From NCBI GenBank assembly GCA_910589085.1, contig CAJUSG010000069.1, positions 1-8,874 on the forward strand: a DNA stretch of 8,874 bases, in the 5' to 3' direction. Origin of the DNA: an uncultured Oscillospiraceae bacterium. GTDB lineage: Bacteria; Bacillota; Clostridia; Oscillospirales; Oscillospiraceae. The position numbers and the translations under genes are program-made. Shown here one piece after another: positions 1 through 7,492 of the stretch; the first letter of the stretch is position 1; every line of letters begins with the position of its first letter. Under the pieces are notes generated by a model, which saw only the letters and a program-made list of their open reading frames with translations, was not told the DNA's origin and did not search any database.

Positions 1-270
1 GGCCAGCCAGAGGAGCCCCGCCAGCTGGAGGGCCAGCAGCAGGGGAAAGCCAAAGCGGAAGTACCAATGCCTGGTCTTGTGGTGGAACATCCGCATCCCC
101 AGGGTGCCGCCCAGGGACCCGCCCAGGAGGGCGGGGAGAAACAGAGCCCGCTCCGATATCCGCCAGGCGTTCTGTCTGGCCCGGCGCTTGTCAACGCCCA
201 TCAGAAGAAGGGCGGCCAGATTGACGGCCAGCAGATACAGCGCCAGCAGCTGCTTCAGCTCGTTTGTCAT
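1..270 (-). CDS. DUF1294 family small membrane protein (partial, 3' end cut by window edge)
   Basis: The reading frame is open from the ATG at 270 down to base 1 with no stop, giving the first 90 residues. The family is a small integral membrane protein of unknown function. Visible features are an N-terminal hydrophobic helix (about residues 7-25, rich in Leu/Ala), the polar stretch DKRRARQNAWRISE (about 27-40), a Leu/Gly-rich segment with LLGGSLGGTLGMRMF (about 48-62), the HHKTRHWYFRFGFP motif, and a last hydrophobic segment (about 76-90). The order 'D-K-R-A...WRI-E...LLGG-G...G M-F-HKT-H..F' is the DUF1294 signature. The start is supported by a GGAGGGG-type Shine-Dalgarno about 8-10 nt upstream and a SigA promoter at 315-343. 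It is transcribed divergently from ppdK. Family members are usually about 85-140 residues, so little may be missing. The family assignment is confident; no function can be given. Confidence 0.85.
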   Translation of the reverse strand, partial: MTNELKQLLALYLLAVNLAALLLMGVDKRRARQNAWRISERALFLPALLGGSLGGTLGMRMFHHKTRHWYFRFGFPLLLALQLAGLLWLA

Positions 271-314
271 GGAAATCGCCCCTCCCCGCTGAAATAAAAT
301 TTTCTCCTATTTTA

Positions 315-343
315 ATTATAGCGCCTTTAACCGCCTTTTTCAA
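315..343 (-). promoter_or_regulatory. SigA-type promoter for the DUF1294 gene
   Basis: On the minus strand, TTGAAA (343-338) is followed by exactly 17 nt and then TATAAT (320-315). Transcription would start near 308, leaving a leader of about 38 nt before the ATG at 270. The match is near consensus in both boxes with ideal spacing. It was read by eye and not tested. Confidence 0.8.
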
Positions 344-360
344 CAAAATTTAGATTGGAA

Positions 361-372
361 TTTCTATAGAAA
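361..372. repeat. 12-bp perfect palindrome between divergent promoters (candidate operator)
   Basis: TTTCTATAGAAA is its own reverse complement. It lies between the -35 boxes of the two divergent promoters, 15 bp from the ppdK -35 box and 17 bp from the DUF1294 -35 box, where a dimeric regulator could affect either gene. It is AT-rich, so chance is possible. No regulator gene is visible in this window. Confidence 0.4.
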
Positions 373-387
373 AGTTCATAAACAGCC

Positions 388-416
388 TTGAAAAATCCTT
401 GATACGTCTGTATAAT
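388..416 (+). promoter_or_regulatory. SigA-type promoter for ppdK
   Basis: TTGAAA (388-393), a 17-nt spacer and a consensus TATAAT (411-416). Transcription should start around 422-424, giving an unusually long leader of about 98 nt before the ppdK ATG at 521. The -35 and -10 hexamers are identical to those of the divergent promoter at 315-343. Confidence 0.85.
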
Positions 417-432
417 GTTATGCACGGTATTA

Positions 433-507
433 CAGAAACTGCGGACAATTTTTCTAGTCGCGGTTTCTGACGCCCCCGCTCCGGGGCGCCGTATACGCTA
501 GAAAGGA
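433..507 (+). promoter_or_regulatory. Structured ppdK leader RNA: potential H-type pseudoknot overlapping the Shine-Dalgarno
   Basis: Stem 1 pairs CAGAAACTGCG (433-443) with CGCGGTTTCTG (459-469): 11 pairs, one of them G-U. Its 15-nt loop (444-458) contains TTTCTAG (451-457), the exact complement of CTAGAAA (498-504), which runs into the AAAGGA Shine-Dalgarno (502-507). Two further U-G pairs (450-505, 449-506) could extend it. A GC hairpin, CGCCCC (471-476) with GGGGCG (483-488), sits in the linker. Linker lengths (7 nt, 1 nt, 28 nt with an internal hairpin) suit an H-type pseudoknot. No T-tract follows any stem, so control of translation is more likely than transcription attenuation. I do not recognise a known riboswitch consensus. 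The pairings are seen directly; the regulatory role is inferred. Confidence 0.5.
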
Positions 508-520
508 ATGATGTTTACCA

Positions 521-3151
<2,631 letters not shown>

Positions 3152-3171
3152 ATTTTAACAGCTTAGAACAT

Positions 3172-3204
3172 GGGGCATACCACCGGTTTCCGGTGGTATG
3201 CCCC
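3172..3204 (+). terminator. 15-bp perfect hairpin after ppdK (terminator-like, no T-tract)
   Basis: GGGGCATACCACCGG (3172-3186) pairs perfectly with CCGGTGGTATGCCCC (3190-3204) across a TTT loop, 20 nt after the ppdK stop. Neither strand has a T-run after the stem, so it is not a standard intrinsic terminator. It may end transcription with a factor, protect the 3' end of the mRNA, or be a dispersed palindromic repeat. Confidence 0.6.
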
Positions 3205-3249
3205 TGCTGCGTGGTGGATAGAAAAGTCGTAATTTTGTCTCTGTTTTCC

Positions 3250-3278
3250 TTGTAATTTCAAAAGGGCTGCTTTATAAT
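3250..3278 (+). promoter_or_regulatory. SigA-type promoter for the transketolase operon
   Basis: TTGTAA (3250-3255), a 17-nt spacer and TATAAT (3273-3278), with a predicted start near 3285 and a leader of about 42 nt. It lies downstream of the ppdK hairpin, so the transketolase genes need not be read from the ppdK promoter. Confidence 0.75.
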
Positions 3279-3326
3279 AGGAGCAGCGAATCCGATGAAA
3301 ACTATTCATGACAGAAGGAGAACACC

Positions 3327-4172
3327 ATGACAGCCAGTGAAAAAAAGCAGCTGATGGCTGCGGCCTGCAGGGTGCGCATGGGCGTCATTGAGGGGACCCA
3401 TGGAGCCAAGGCGGGCCATCCCGGCGGCAGTCTGTCTGCCGCGGACCTGTTTACCTACCTCTATTTTAAGGAGCTGAACATCGACCCCCAAAATCCCAAG
3501 TGGGAGGAGCGGGACCGGTTTGTCCTGTCCAAGGGCCACACCGCCCCCGGGCTGTACGCCGCCCTGGCGGAGCGGGGCTTTTTCCCTGTGAGCGACCTGC
3601 CCACCCTGCGGCACATCGACAGCTACCTCCAGGGCCACCCCAACATGAACACCGTCCCCGGCGTGGATATGTCCACCGGCTCTCTGGGACAGGGGATCTC
3701 CGCCGCCGCCGGCATGGCCCTTGCCGCCAGACATATGGGAAAAGCCTGCCGGGTGTATACCCTGCTGGGAGACGGCGAAATCCAGGAGGGACAGGTGTGG
3801 GAGGCCATGATGTTCGCCCACCACTACAAGCTGGATAACTTCTGCGCCATTATCGACAACAACGGCCTGCAGATCGACGGTAAGGTGGATGAGGTGATGA
3901 GCCCCTACCCCATCCCGGAGAAGCTGCGCGCCTTCGGCTGGAACGTGGTGGAGATTGACGGCCACGATTTTGACCAGATCGAGGGGGCCTTTGCCAGGGC
4001 GAAGGAGACCAAAGGGGCCCCCACCGCCATTGTGATGAAGACCCTGAAGGGCAAGGGGGTCAGCTACATGGAGGGCCAGGCGGGCTGGCACGGCAAGGCC
4101 CCCAACGACGAGGAATATGAGATTGCCATGGCTGAGCTGCGGGCCCAGCTGGCGGAAGTGGAGGCGATGTAA
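3327..4172 (+). CDS. transketolase, N-terminal (ThDP diphosphate-binding) subunit
   Basis: First half of a split transketolase (often named tktA or tktN). With the next gene product it moves two-carbon ketol units between pentose-phosphate sugars (xylulose-5-P with ribose-5-P or erythrose-4-P), in the cytosol, with thiamine diphosphate and Mg2+. The 281 aa match the usual length of this subunit. Visible motifs are KAGHPGGS with His31, DRFVLSKGHTAP with His71 (62-74), a GSLGQGISAAAGMA stretch, and the ThDP motif GDGE at 148-151 followed by the metal/diphosphate-binding Asn pair at 178-179 (DNNGLQIDG). An AGAAGGAG ribosome site (3313-3320) lies 6 nt before the ATG. It has its own SigA promoter, and its stop lies 1 nt before the start of the C-terminal subunit, so the two are probably translationally coupled. 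Confidence 0.96.
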   Translation: MTASEKKQLMAAACRVRMGVIEGTHGAKAGHPGGSLSAADLFTYLYFKELNIDPQNPKWEERDRFVLSKGHTAPGLYAALAERGFFPVSDLPTLRHIDSYLQGHPNMNTVPGVDMSTGSLGQGISAAAGMALAARHMGKACRVYTLLGDGEIQEGQVWEAMMFAHHYKLDNFCAIIDNNGLQIDGKVDEVMSPYPIPEKLRAFGWNVVEIDGHDFDQIEGAFARAKETKGAPTAIVMKTLKGKGVSYMEGQAGWHGKAPNDEEYEIAMAELRAQLAEVEAM

Positions 4173-4173
4173 G

Positions 4174-5118
4174 ATGGCGGAAGTGAAAAAGGTCGCCACC
4201 CGGGACAGCTACGGCGCGGCTCTGAAGGAGCTGGGCGAGCTCCACGACAACCTGATTGTCTTCGACGCCGACCTGGCCGGCGCTACCAAGACGGGCACCT
4301 TTAAGAAGGTCTTTCCGGACCGGCACTTCAACTGCGGCATCGCCGAGGGGAATATGATCGCTGTGGCCGCCGGCGCGGCCGCCATGGGGCTGGTGCCCTT
4401 CGCCTCCAGCTTTGCCATGTTCGCCGCCGGACGGGCCTTTGAGCAGGTGCGCAACTCCATCGGCTACCCCCACCTGAACGTAAAGATCGGCGCCACCCAC
4501 GGCGGCATCTCGGTGGGGGAGGACGGGGCCTCCCACCAGTGCTGCGAGGACTTCGCCCTCATGCGCTCCATCCCCGGCATGGTGGTCATGTCCCCCGCCG
4601 ACGACGTGGAGGCCCGGGCCGCCGTCAAAGCCGCCTATGAGCACCAGGGTCCGGTCTATCTCCGCTTCGGCCGGCTGGCCGTCCCCGTGTTCCACGACGA
4701 GGCCAGCTTCAGATTCGAGATCGGCAGGGGCGAGGTCCTCCGGGATGGCGGCGACGTGGCCATCATCGCCAACGGCCTGCTGGTCAACGAGGCCATCGAG
4801 GCGGGCAAGGCGCTGGCCGAGGCCGGCATCTCCGCCCGAGTCATCAACCTGTGCACCATCAAGCCCCTGGACGAGGAGCTGGTCCTGAAGGCTGCTCAGG
4901 AGTGCGGAAAGGTCATCACCTGCGAGGAGCACTCTGTCATCGGCGGCCTGGGGGAGGCGGTCTCCTCCCTGCTCAGTGAGAAGTGTCCCACCCCTGTGCG
5001 CCGGATCGGCGTCAACGACGAGTTCGGCCACTCCGGCCCTGCCGCCGCCCTCCTCAAGCAGTTCGGCCTGTCCGCCGAGCACATTGTGGAGGTGGCCAGG
5101 GACTTCTGCGGCAAGTAA
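4174..5118 (+). CDS. transketolase, C-terminal (pyrimidine-binding) subunit
   Basis: Second half of the split transketolase, 314 aa, forming the active site together with the upstream subunit. The ThDP pyrimidine-binding domain spans about 1-170, with the family glutamate at Glu58 in NCGIAEGNMIAVAAG, then ASSFAMFAAGRAFEQVRNSI and GEDGASHQ (116-122). The C-terminal transketolase domain (about 185-310) carries GDVAIIANGLLVNEAIEAG, TCEEHSVIGGLGEAVSSLLS and VNDEFGHSG. I chose the ATG at 4174 because it has GGAGG (4160-4164) 9 nt upstream and lies 1 nt after the previous stop; the in-frame ATG at 4117 lies inside the upstream gene and would add unrelated residues. The sequence also resembles 1-deoxyxylulose-5-phosphate synthase C-terminal regions, but the split arrangement and neighbour fit transketolase. 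Confidence 0.96.
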   Translation: MAEVKKVATRDSYGAALKELGELHDNLIVFDADLAGATKTGTFKKVFPDRHFNCGIAEGNMIAVAAGAAAMGLVPFASSFAMFAAGRAFEQVRNSIGYPHLNVKIGATHGGISVGEDGASHQCCEDFALMRSIPGMVVMSPADDVEARAAVKAAYEHQGPVYLRFGRLAVPVFHDEASFRFEIGRGEVLRDGGDVAIIANGLLVNEAIEAGKALAEAGISARVINLCTIKPLDEELVLKAAQECGKVITCEEHSVIGGLGEAVSSLLSEKCPTPVRRIGVNDEFGHSGPAAALLKQFGLSAEHIVEVARDFCGK

Positions 5119-5158
5119 GAGGGCCGTCAGTTGGGGCGCAATTAACAGAACAACAAGA

Positions 5159-5193
5159 GAAATCCCGCAGGCTGGAGCAGCCTGCGGGATTTT
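5159..5193. terminator. Bidirectional terminator between the convergent transketolase and dpaAB operons
   Basis: AAATCCCGCAGGCT (5160-5173) pairs perfectly with AGCCTGCGGGATTT (5179-5192) across a 5-nt loop; a G-U pair (5159/5193) can extend it. Rightward, the stem ends in TTTT (5190-5193); leftward, it ends in TTT followed by a T-rich stretch. It begins about 40 nt after the transketolase stop and abuts the dpaB stop at 5195, so it likely serves both operons. Confidence 0.85.
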
Positions 5194-5194
5194 C

Positions 5195-5773
5195 CTATCC
5201 CCTGAGCAGGAGGGGCTGGAGCTGCCGGCCCTCCAGAGCCGCCTGGGCGGCGTCGGCCACCTGAGAGAAGTCGGCCACCAGGGAGGTGGGCTTTTTCTCA
5301 AAGTCATCCTGTCCAAAGGGGACAAAGTAGATGTATTTTCTGGGCAAAAGGGCGCCGATGCTGGCGGCGGAGGCGGCCAGGCCGTCGTTGGTGGAGGGGG
5401 CGATGAGCACCGGCCGCTCATTGCGCAGGTGGGCCTTGGCGGCCATGGTGACGCTGGTGTCGGTGACTCCGGCGGCCAGCTTGCCCAGCGTGTTCCCCGT
5501 GCAGGGGCAGATGATGAGCAGATCCAGGAGCTTCTGGGGCCCGATGGGCTCCGCCCCCTTGACGGTGGCGATGACCCGGTGGTCACAGATGCGCTCCATT
5601 TCCCGCATCAGGTCGTGGGCCTTGCCGAAACGGGTGTCGGTGTCCGCCGTCACCTCAGAGACGATGGGCACCACCCGGGCAAACCGTGCTTTTATCTGTT
5701 CCAGTGCCTCCATGGCTCTGGCGTGTGTACAGAAGGACCCGCATATGGCGAATCCAACGGTTTTATTTTCCAA
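5195..5773 (-). CDS. dpaB: dipicolinate synthase subunit B (SpoVFB)
   Basis: Flavoprotein-fold subunit that works with DpaA to make dipicolinic acid (from 4-hydroxy-tetrahydrodipicolinate) in the mother cell during sporulation; the product fills the spore core with Ca2+. The 192 aa match the usual length of about 200. Signature stretches include GFAICGSFCTHARAMEAL (7-24), DTRFGKAHDLM (46-56), AEPIGPQ (74-80), CTGNTLGKLAAGVTD (91-105), MAAKAHLRNERPV (110-122), STNDG (127-131), YIYFVPFGQDDFEKKP (147-162) and the C-terminal LEGRQLQPLL. The start is a TTG at 5773: the protein begins (M)ENKTVGF, AAAGGAAG lies 7 nt upstream, and the next in-frame Met (residue 21) would remove the conserved N-terminal Gly-rich segment. 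It lies 37 nt downstream of dpaA in the same operon. Confidence 0.95.
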   Translation of the reverse strand: MENKTVGFAICGSFCTHARAMEALEQIKARFARVVPIVSEVTADTDTRFGKAHDLMREMERICDHRVIATVKGAEPIGPQKLLDLLIICPCTGNTLGKLAAGVTDTSVTMAAKAHLRNERPVLIAPSTNDGLAASAASIGALLPRKYIYFVPFGQDDFEKKPTSLVADFSQVADAAQAALEGRQLQPLLLRG

Positions 5774-5810
5774 TGAAAATCTTCCTTTCGATTTTAAAAC
5801 GGGCGGGGCG

Positions 5811-6686
5811 CTACATCCCGATCTCCCGCAGCATATTGTAGATGGTGTCCCGGATGGCGGCGCCCGCCGTGACCGGAGCCACCTTGCCGGGCAGGGCCAG
5901 GGCCCAGACGACGGTGAGGCCCAGCTCGCCGGCCGCGCCCAAGTCCACACCGCCCGGCTTGGAGGCCAGGTCCAGAACGAGGCAGCTGGGGTTGAGGTCC
6001 TCCAGCTCCTCACGGCCCAGCACCTGGGTGGGGACGGTGTTGACAATCAGGTCATAGCCGCACAGCCAGCCCTTGAGATGGGCCAAATGCTCCCCGCCGA
6101 AGCCCATGGCCTGGGCCCAGGCCAGCTGTTCATACTTCCGGGCGGCCACGCTCACCCGGGCGCCCAGGGCCTGGAAACGCTGGGCGGTGAGCCGCCCCAC
6201 CCGACCGAAGCCAATTACCAGTACCTTGGAGCCGTGGATGGTGATGGGCAGATGCTCCATTGCCAGCTGGACGGCCCCCTCCGCCGTGGGGACGGCGTTG
6301 GCCACAGCCAGCTCCTCCCGGGCGAAGTAGTCGTGGATGATGAGGCCCCGCTCCCGGGCCAGTTCCTCTGTCTCCGGGTCCACCCGCCCGCCGCAGAGGA
6401 ACTGCCGGGGGGAGAGCTGGTCTAAAATGGGGAGCAGGGGGTGCTCCGACACGGAGAGGGGGGCGTTGAGCAGCCCGCTCCCTGTGGAGACGGTGAGGGG
6501 AAGGATCACACAGTCCGCCCTGTTCGCCTGGCGCAGGGTGGGCTCGGCGGTGAGGCCGGAGACGGCCTCCGGGGGCTGGCCCAGGGCGTAGGTATGGATG
6601 GTGTGGCCGTCCTCAGCCAGCAGCTGAGCCAGCTTGACCTGCCGTAAATCGCCGCCCACCACCCAGATGTTCAGTTCATGCTTCAT
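5811..6686 (-). CDS. dpaA: dipicolinate synthase subunit A (SpoVFA)
   Basis: Dehydrogenase-like subunit of dipicolinate synthase, oxidising the lysine-pathway dihydrodipicolinate-level intermediate to dipicolinic acid in the mother cell. The 291 aa are full length (family about 295). The N-terminal domain starts WVVGGDLRQVKLAQLLAEDG (8-27). A second Rossmann fold follows HGSKVLVIGFGRVGRLTA (151-168), with the dinucleotide-binding Gly-x-Gly-x-x-Gly at 159-164. Near the C-terminus are NTVPTQVL, LVLDLASKPGGVD and the typical ALPGKVAPVTAGAAIRDTI segment. ACCTCC on the plus strand (6692-6697) is a GGAGGT ribosome site 5 nt before the ATG. The upstream CATACAAT -10 suggests a SigE/SigK sporulation promoter, as known for spoVF in Bacillus subtilis. 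The presence of dpaAB indicates an endospore former. Confidence 0.96.
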   Translation of the reverse strand: MKHELNIWVVGGDLRQVKLAQLLAEDGHTIHTYALGQPPEAVSGLTAEPTLRQANRADCVILPLTVSTGSGLLNAPLSVSEHPLLPILDQLSPRQFLCGGRVDPETEELARERGLIIHDYFAREELAVANAVPTAEGAVQLAMEHLPITIHGSKVLVIGFGRVGRLTAQRFQALGARVSVAARKYEQLAWAQAMGFGGEHLAHLKGWLCGYDLIVNTVPTQVLGREELEDLNPSCLVLDLASKPGGVDLGAAGELGLTVVWALALPGKVAPVTAGAAIRDTIYNMLREIGM

Positions 6687-6732
6687 AGAATACCTCCAAA
6701 ACCGCCGGCTGAGGGGCGGTGGGTTCTACTCC

Positions 6733-6761
6733 ATTGTATGGCGGCGGGCGGACAGAGGTGC
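6733..6761 (-). promoter_or_regulatory. Mother-cell sporulation promoter (SigE/SigK-like) for dpaAB
   Basis: On the minus strand, GCACC (6761-6757), 16 nt and CATACAAT (6740-6733). CATACAAT is the textbook SigE -10 and also fits most of the SigK CATAnnnTA; the AC in the -35 box fits SigK. No SigA-like -10 is seen in this gap. The predicted start is near 6725. The leader also holds a short ACCGCC/GGCGGT inverted repeat (6701-6706 with 6715-6720) just upstream of the ribosome site. Confidence 0.6.
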
Positions 6762-6788
6762 AAAAAGGACGGGGCTTTTGCCCCGGCC
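6762..6788 (-). terminator. Intrinsic terminator after the Uma2 gene
   Basis: Read on the minus strand, CGGGGC (6785-6780), loop AAAA (6779-6776), GCCCCG (6775-6770), with two more G-C pairs beyond a mismatch, then five Ts (6766-6762). It starts about 10 nt after the Uma2 stop and ends right at the upstream edge of the dpaAB promoter, insulating it. Confidence 0.8.
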
Positions 6789-6798
6789 TCTGTACGGT

Positions 6799-7374
6799 TT
6801 ATTCAGAAAATACCTTGCTGAGGTCAATGGCGCAGTCCTCCAGAATGTTGACCTTTGCCATGTCCTCCCGGCCGTAGTCCTCCACAGGGAGCAGGTAGCT
6901 GTCCTTCAGGAGCATGACCTGCACGGTACGGTCCTCGGGATTGACCACCCAGTACTCCCGGACGCCGGCCCGCTGATACAGGTCCAGCTTGACGATCCGG
7001 TCATGCCGCCGGGAGGAGGGGGAGAGAATCTCAATCACCAGGTCGGGCGCGCCCTTGCAGCCGTAGTCGTCCAGCTTGCCGGGGTCGCAGACCACAACCA
7101 GGTCCGGTTCCACAATAGTGTTGACGTCCTCGGGTCTGTCACCCTCCTCCTCGAAAAGGCGGACGCCAAAGGGAGCTGAATAAACCTCGCATTTCTTACC
7201 GTCCAGATAGTTTGCCAGTTGGTGAAACAGTGCGCCACTGACCTTCTGGTGGATTCGCAGCGGCGGCGACATCATATAGGGGTAACCGTAGATCAGCTCA
7301 ATATGGTCGTCCTCATCCCAGGTGAGATAGTCCGCAAAGGTATACCGCATTTCTTCCGCTGGCAGTGCCATCAT
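6799..7374 (-). CDS. Uma2 family protein (PD-(D/E)XK nuclease fold, DUF820)
   Basis: A 191-aa protein of the Uma2/DUF820 family, which has a restriction-endonuclease-like fold; the biological role of the family is not established. Visible motifs in order: YTFADYLTWDEDDHIELIYGYPYMMSPP (11-38, with Glu26), IHQKVSGALFHQLANYL (41-57), VEPDLVVVCDPGKLDDYGCKGAPDLVIEILSPSS (88-121), and KLDLYQRAGVREYWVVNPE (129-147). Asp91, Glu115 and Lys129 are in the expected order for the nuclease core, so the active site appears intact. AAGGAGG (7386-7380) lies 5 nt before the ATG at 7374; a second ATG follows directly and is an equally good start. The gene stands alone with its own promoter and terminator between the dpaAB and etf operons, so context gives no functional clue. 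Solitary copies of this family are often laterally acquired, but that is not shown here. Confidence 0.92.
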   Translation of the reverse strand: MMALPAEEMRYTFADYLTWDEDDHIELIYGYPYMMSPPLRIHQKVSGALFHQLANYLDGKKCEVYSAPFGVRLFEEEGDRPEDVNTIVEPDLVVVCDPGKLDDYGCKGAPDLVIEILSPSSRRHDRIVKLDLYQRAGVREYWVVNPEDRTVQVMLLKDSYLLPVEDYGREDMAKVNILEDCAIDLSKVFSE

Positions 7375-7390
7375 TCACACCTCCTTATTT

Positions 7391-7425
7391 ACTGCTATTA
7401 TAGCACACTTTTGGGCAATAAAAAA
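7391..7425 (-). promoter_or_regulatory. Extended -10 promoter for the Uma2 gene, inside a palindrome
   Basis: On the minus strand, TGC-TATAAT (7405-7397) is an extended -10 box. The -35 at 17-nt spacing is only TTTTTT (7425-7420), which the extended -10 may offset. The -10 lies within TGCTAT-T-ATAGCA (7393-7405), an inverted repeat of two 6-bp arms. The start near 7390 would leave a very short leader before the ribosome site. Confidence 0.6.
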
Positions 7426-7435
7426 GTAGATAGCT

Positions 7436-7472
7436 AAAAAAAGAGCGCCTGTCCGGTTGGACAGGCGCTCTT
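7436..7472 (-). terminator. Strong intrinsic terminator of the etfBA operon
   Basis: Read on the minus strand, AAGAGCGCCTGTCC (7472-7459), loop AACC (7458-7455), GGACAGGCGCTCTT (7454-7441), then five more Ts (7440-7436). The stem is 14 bp, perfect and GC-rich. It lies about 20 nt after the etfA stop. Confidence 0.95.
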
Positions 7473-7492
7473 GAACTGTTGGAGGGAATCCC

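Noticed and set aside
471..488. GC hairpin CGCCCC/GGGGCG in the ppdK leader as an intrinsic terminator or attenuator
   Set aside because: No T-run follows the stem, so transcription termination is not supported; it is treated as part of the leader structure.
3295..3309. Small hairpin ATGAA/TTCAT in the transketolase leader
   Set aside because: Only 5 AT-rich pairs; too weak to support a regulatory claim.
3295..3330. An 11-codon frame (ATG 3295, TGA 3328-3330) overlapping the transketolase start as ATGA, a possible leader peptide
   Set aside because: Its only Shine-Dalgarno-like AGGAG (3279-3283) would lie upstream of the predicted transcription start near 3285, and the codons contain no regulatory pattern.
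4117..4173. Earlier in-frame ATG (4117) for the transketolase C-subunit
   Set aside because: It would add 19 unrelated residues translated from inside the upstream gene; the ATG at 4174 has a proper ribosome site and matches the family start.
4060..5586. A 508-codon minus-strand open frame across the transketolase C-subunit and part of dpaB
   Set aside because: Low-complexity translation, overlaps the convergent terminator and two real genes in other frames.
5331..6425. A 364-codon plus-strand open frame across dpaB and dpaA
   Set aside because: Antisense shadow of two confidently identified genes; no domain, no ribosome site, and it crosses the boundary between the two genes.
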